The position numbers and the translations under genes were made by a program. The notes below the pieces were generated by a model, which saw only the letters and a list, made by a program, of their open reading frames with translations, searched no databases and was not told where the DNA came from. A stretch of DNA of 8,482 nt from JBKEDC01 sp047974225 (GTDB lineage: Bacteria; Bacteroidota; Bacteroidia; Bacteroidales; Prolixibacteraceae), in the NCBI GenBank assembly GCA_047974225.1, contig JBKECD010000170.1:1-8482 (forward strand). The letters are read 5' to 3'. Below, piece after piece: positions 5,917 to 8,482 of this stretch (within the stretch, counting starts at the first letter, position 1; every line of letters starts with the position of its first letter).

Positions 5917-5964
5917 TAATTATATTTTATATTTAGATTATCCTCTAAAATCTAATTATAATTA
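5917..5964. repeat. AT-rich inverted repeat before recombinase
   Basis: TAATTATA (5917-5924) is the exact reverse complement of TATAATTA (5957-5964), and inside them TTAGATT (5933-5939) pairs with AATCTAA (5949-5955). The arms are unequal because the left one carries about 6 extra bases. It touches the recombinase start codon and covers its likely -7 element, so it could be an autoregulatory or recombination site. AT richness makes chance matches more likely. Confidence 0.4.
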
Positions 5965-6001
5965 AAGAAACAACGACTCTGTTAGGGCTAAATAATCTAG
6001 C

Positions 6002-6033
6002 CTGCATCATTCACAATTGTTTTTCTATCTTTG
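6002..6033 (+). promoter_or_regulatory. Candidate promoter for nucleoside phosphorylase
   Basis: TATCTTTG (6026-6033) is a perfect TAnnTTTG -7 element 24 bp before the ATG at 6058. The -33 region is weaker: CTG at 6002-6004, 21 nt upstream, matches TTG at two of three bases. The 141-bp divergent spacer 5917-6057 thus holds both this promoter and that of the recombinase. Confidence 0.5.
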
Positions 6034-6057
6034 CTCTAACATCAAAACAAAAATACC

Positions 6058-6936
6058 ATGATACCATCTTCTGAACTCATCATCAACGCCGACGGAAGCG
6101 TGTTTCACCTGCACTTGCTGCCCGAGCAATTGGCTGACAATGTAATCCTTGTGGGCGACCCCGGACGGGTGGAGCTCATCGCTTCATTCTTCGACAGCAT
6201 TGAATGCTCGGTGAAAAACCGAGAATTTACAACAACAACTGGGCGATACAAAGGCACTCGCATCACCGTCTGCGCCACAGGCATTGGCACTGATAATATT
6301 GATATTGTGGTAAACGAACTCGATGCGCTAGCAAATATCGACTTCACCACACGAGAAATTAAAGCTGAAAAGCGAAGTTTGAATTTTGTGCGCATCGGCA
6401 CTTCGGGCGGCTTGCAGCCCTATCTCGACATCAATTCTTTTGTGATTTCTCATAAAGCTATCGGCTTCGATGGACTACTGAATTTCTATGCCAATCGAGA
6501 TGCAATCAGCGACCTGCCCTTTGAAGAATCTTTGAAAAAACAGCTGAATTGGAAACCACAACTCACCTCACCCTATGTGGTGAGCGCTTCTGAAAAGCTT
6601 TTCAACAGCATCAAGGATGACGATTTCACTTCGGGAGTTACTATTTCAGCCCCGGGCTTCTATGGACCTCAAGGGCGAGTGCTTCGCCTGCCGATTGCCA
6701 TGCCCGACATCAATGAGCGAATCGAAAGTTTTGAGTTTGAAAATCAGCAAATCACCAACTATGAGATGGAATGTTCTGCCATCTATGGACTAGCACAGCT
6801 GCTCGGACATCAAGCCTGCACCGTCTGCCTCATCATCGCCAATCGGCGAAGTAAGAATGCCAATAGCGACTATCACGGTCAGATGAAAAAACTCCTAAAG
6901 AAAGTACTAGATAGCTTTGCCAGCTTATCGCTTTAG
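6058..6936 (+). CDS. Nucleoside phosphorylase, uridine phosphorylase-like
   Basis: The enzyme splits a nucleoside with phosphate into base and ribose-1-phosphate, in cytosolic nucleoside salvage. The 292-residue protein has the phosphorylase-I fold markers: phosphate loop GDPGR (33-37), ATGIGTDN (73-80), GTSGGLQP (114-121) with nearby Arg112, and the ribose-binding YEMECSAI (235-242). Uracil specificity is suggested by GFYGPQGR (200-207), which places Phe201, Gln205 and Arg207 as in the uracil-contacting loop of E. coli Udp. Length is somewhat above the 253 residues of E. coli Udp but ordinary for Bacteroidota. The start ATG follows a good -7 element. The gene is the only plus-strand gene here and converges on truA, sharing 4 bp at the stops. 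Another nucleoside substrate is possible. Confidence 0.9.
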   Translation: MIPSSELIINADGSVFHLHLLPEQLADNVILVGDPGRVELIASFFDSIECSVKNREFTTTTGRYKGTRITVCATGIGTDNIDIVVNELDALANIDFTTREIKAEKRSLNFVRIGTSGGLQPYLDINSFVISHKAIGFDGLLNFYANRDAISDLPFEESLKKQLNWKPQLTSPYVVSASEKLFNSIKDDDFTSGVTISAPGFYGPQGRVLRLPIAMPDINERIESFEFENQQITNYEMECSAIYGLAQLLGHQACTVCLIIANRRSKNANSDYHGQMKKLLKKVLDSFASLSL

Positions 6937-7670
6937 GCGTTATAGCTTATAGCAGCCAAAAACAGCCCTTGGGCGGGCACCGATTTTCCTGCTCGCCCAC
7001 GGTCTTTGGCTTCAATCACTCTTCGGAAATCTTCAAGCGAAAGTTTGCCCTCACCCACTTCCACCAACGTGCCCACAATCGCGCGCACCATGTTGCGCAG
7101 AAAACGATTGGCAGCAATGGTGAATTGCAACACGCCATTTTCTTTTTCCTCCCAGCGAGCCTCATAGATTGTGCAATTGTTGGTCTTCACATCGGTGTGC
7201 AGCTTGCTGAAACTTGTGAAATCTTCATAGTCGAAAAGAATTGTACAAGCGGCATTCATCCGATCCACATTCAGCTGTCGATTATAATACCACGAACTTT
7301 CTTGCACAAAAGGGTTCTTGCGCATGTTGATGAAATAATGATACGTTCGCCTAGTGGCATCAAAGCGAGCATGAGCATCATCCGCCACACGCCAAATGCG
7401 AAACAACGCAATGTCTTTCGACAAGAAGCTATTGAGCTTATAGCAAAAATCTGGATGGTCGAGATTATCCTTTTCAGAATCGAAGTGCGCCACATAATAA
7501 GACGCATGTACCCCCGTGTCGGTGCGCCCGCAACCCACAATTGCAATCTCCTCCCGACAGACCGTGCTCAGCGCATGCGCCAAATCTCCTTGCACACTCC
7601 GCTCCGACGGCTGCACTTGCCAACCGCAAAAGTTCGTTCCTTTATATGCTAGTTCAATAAAATATCGCAT
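6933..7670 (-). CDS. truA: tRNA pseudouridine(38-40) synthase
   Basis: TruA isomerises uridines 38-40 in the anticodon stem-loop of many tRNAs. The 245-residue protein is of normal length and starts MRYFIELAYKGTNFCGWQ, a typical TruA N-terminus. GCGRTDTGVHA (47-57) contains the catalytic Asp51. ARFDATRRTYHYFI (101-114) supplies the conserved active-site Tyr110, RFLRNMVRAIVGTLVEVG (189-206) is the family's helix, and GLFLAAISY closes the fold. The ATG at 7670 is preceded by only 3 nt and then four copies of a heptamer, with no GGAGG-type ribosome site. No promoter consensus is visible upstream, so it may be cotranscribed with the FAH-family gene 130 bp away. Its TAA overlaps the stop of the convergent phosphorylase gene. 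Confidence 0.96.
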   Translation of the reverse strand: MRYFIELAYKGTNFCGWQVQPSERSVQGDLAHALSTVCREEIAIVGCGRTDTGVHASYYVAHFDSEKDNLDHPDFCYKLNSFLSKDIALFRIWRVADDAHARFDATRRTYHYFINMRKNPFVQESSWYYNRQLNVDRMNAACTILFDYEDFTSFSKLHTDVKTNNCTIYEARWEEKENGVLQFTIAANRFLRNMVRAIVGTLVEVGEGKLSLEDFRRVIEAKDRGRAGKSVPAQGLFLAAISYNA

Positions 7671-7673
7671 TGG

Positions 7674-7701
7674 AGTTATGAGTTATGAGTTATGAGTTAT
7701 G
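7674..7701. repeat. Four 7-bp tandem repeats before truA
   Basis: AGTTATG occurs four times without interruption (7674, 7681, 7688, 7695). Read on the minus strand it is CATAACT x4, ending 3 nt before the truA start codon. Slippage would alter the leader length in 7-bp steps without touching the protein. Such short repeats can tune translation or promoter spacing, but an effect here is inference. Confidence 0.85.
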
Positions 7702-7757
7702 AATTGACCTAACGGTGATTAATGGCGTAGCCCAACTTTCACCTTTGTGCTTCTACC

Positions 7758-7802
7758 CTCCCCCTCGGGGGAGATGGAGGGGGCTTTGATGGAGGGGGCT
7801 TT
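7758..7802. repeat. G-rich hairpin plus duplicated 15-mer
   Basis: CTCCCCC and GGGGGAG (7758-7764, 7767-7773) form a 7-bp stem with a 2-nt centre, followed on the plus strand by ATGGAGGG. This is the same module as at 680-704 on the other strand. GATGGAGGGGGCTTT is then present twice in tandem (7773-7787, 7788-7802), the second copy including two bases of the FAH stop codon. No T run follows on the minus strand, so it is more likely a REP-like element than an intrinsic terminator. Confidence 0.65.
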
Positions 7803-8415
7803 ATTTCACCACAAAATCATACATTTTTCTTCCCTCAAGGAATCCTTCCAGATGGTCGCCAATTGCCACCGCCCCCACCCCTACGGGAGTGCCAGTATAA
7901 ATCAAATCACCAATCTTGAGGGTGTAATATTTCGAGATGTCGGCAATCAATTCATCAATCCCGAAAAGCATATCAGCCGTGTGCCCTTGCTGCACCATTT
8001 CGCCATTCAAGAGCAAGTGAAAGTGAATATCATTCCTCGCTGGCAAGTCATTCACCGAGATAAATTCACTACTCAGCACTGCCGACTTGTCGAAAGCCTT
8101 CGCTTTCTCCCAAGGCAATCCCTGCGCTTTGAGTGCCATCTGCACATCACGTGCGGTGAAGTCCACACCCAAGCCAATTTCATCATAATAGCGTGAAGCA
8201 AATCGAGGCTCAATGTTCTTCCCAATCCGATTGATGCGCACCACCAACTCACATTCATAATGCACTTCCTTGGAAAAAGACGGAATATAAAAAGCCTCAT
8301 TATTGCGCAACAACGCCGTATCGGGCTTCATAAAGATGACCGGTTCATCGGGACAAACGCCCCCAAATTCCTTGACATGATCGGCATAGTTCATGCCTAC
8401 ACAGATTATTTTCAT
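7801..8415 (-). CDS. FAH-family hydrolase (acylpyruvase/FAHD1-like)
   Basis: The fumarylacetoacetate hydrolase superfamily uses a divalent metal to cleave or decarboxylate beta-keto acids. Small members act as acylpyruvate hydrolases or oxaloacetate decarboxylases in the cytosol. The 204-residue protein is a complete single-domain form: KIICVGMNYADHV (2-14), IFMKPDTAL (27-35), metal ligands Glu54 and Glu56 in VHYECELVVRI and Asp85 in LGVDFTARDVQ (82-92), an AFDKSAVLS segment (107-115), and the closing GDLIYTGTPVGVG (169-181). The start ATG at 8415 gives the normal N-terminus. No promoter consensus lies in the 67 bp visible upstream, which are mostly repeats. It lies 130 bp upstream of truA on the same strand. 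The physiological substrate cannot be set from sequence. Confidence 0.93.
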   Translation of the reverse strand: MKIICVGMNYADHVKEFGGVCPDEPVIFMKPDTALLRNNEAFYIPSFSKEVHYECELVVRINRIGKNIEPRFASRYYDEIGLGVDFTARDVQMALKAQGLPWEKAKAFDKSAVLSSEFISVNDLPARNDIHFHLLLNGEMVQQGHTADMLFGIDELIADISKYYTLKIGDLIYTGTPVGVGAVAIGDHLEGFLEGRKMYDFVVK

Positions 8416-8424
8416 TTGTTTTTA

Positions 8425-8480
8425 GTTTATTGCCTTCGGCGTTTATCGCGGTGCGGTTTATTGCCTTCGGCGTTTATCGC
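8425..8480. repeat. Duplicated 25-mer upstream of FAH gene
   Basis: A 25-bp unit starting GTTTATTGCCTTCGGCG and ending TTTATCGC occurs at 8425-8449 and again, identical, at 8456-8480, separated by 6 bp. Each holds GCCTTCGGC, a mini-hairpin core like the GCC-NNN-GGC cores of the 2114-2345 arrays. The array may continue past the window edge. Confidence 0.85.
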
Positions 8481-8482
8481 TG

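Noticed and set aside
4571..6057. Classic invertible promoter segment with long inverted repeats
   Set aside because: I found no matching inverted pair of useful length on both sides of a promoter; only short AT-rich arms near 5917-5964, so inversion stays a hypothesis.

Overview
The window looks like chromosomal DNA of a member of the Bacteroidota, probably order Bacteroidales. This rests on three perfect copies of the phylum-type -7 element TAnnTTTG (all TATCTTTG) ahead of genes, a Bacteroides-style tyrosine recombinase with Y-x-x-R in place of H-x-x-R, a 23S-rRNA-IVS-type four-helix bundle ORF inside a sugar-nucleotide locus, and abundant short hairpin-forming intergenic repeats. I cannot name genus or species.

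Positions 1-4570 hold a minus-strand nucleotide-sugar block, transcribed right to left: a CapI/LpsL-type UDP-glucuronate 4-epimerase (3502-4500), rfbB (2340-3365), a four-helix bundle protein (1687-2094), rfbA (795-1667) and rfbC (123-671), closed by a strong intrinsic terminator (61-95). RfbA, RfbB and RfbC carry out the first three steps from glucose-1-phosphate towards dTDP-L-rhamnose. The fourth enzyme, the reductase RfbD, is not in the window. The epimerase supplies UDP-galacturonate. Together they suggest precursor supply for LPS O-antigen, capsule or exopolysaccharide. Good promoter candidates lie upstream of the epimerase and of rfbB. rfbA and rfbC probably depend on read-through or on weak internal promoters.

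The most unusual part is 1671-2345. The four-helix ORF sits between rfbB and rfbA, bracketed by a 20-bp direct repeat (19/20 identical, 409 bp apart). The outer copy opens a ~230-bp array of 14-mers and then 16-mers that begins at the rfbB stop codon. The C-terminal tail of the four-helix protein is itself encoded by the same repeat vocabulary, so ORF and repeats look like one inserted cassette.

Positions 4571-6057 hold a 402-aa tyrosine recombinase on the minus strand, with an AT-rich imperfect inverted repeat immediately upstream of its start. No other mobile-element genes are present, so it may be an orphan integrase or a promoter-inverting (Tsr-like) recombinase.

Positions 6058-8482 hold housekeeping genes: a uridine-phosphorylase-like nucleoside phosphorylase (plus strand), truA (minus; the two convergent genes overlap by 4 bp) and an FAH-family hydrolase (minus). 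Between and beyond them lie short tandem repeats: four heptamers touching the truA start, a G-rich hairpin with a duplicated 15-mer at the FAH stop, and a duplicated 25-mer at the window edge. I found no rRNA, tRNA, CRISPR array or replication origin, and no clear case for a wholly new system. The repeat-bracketed four-helix cassette is the best candidate for follow-up.
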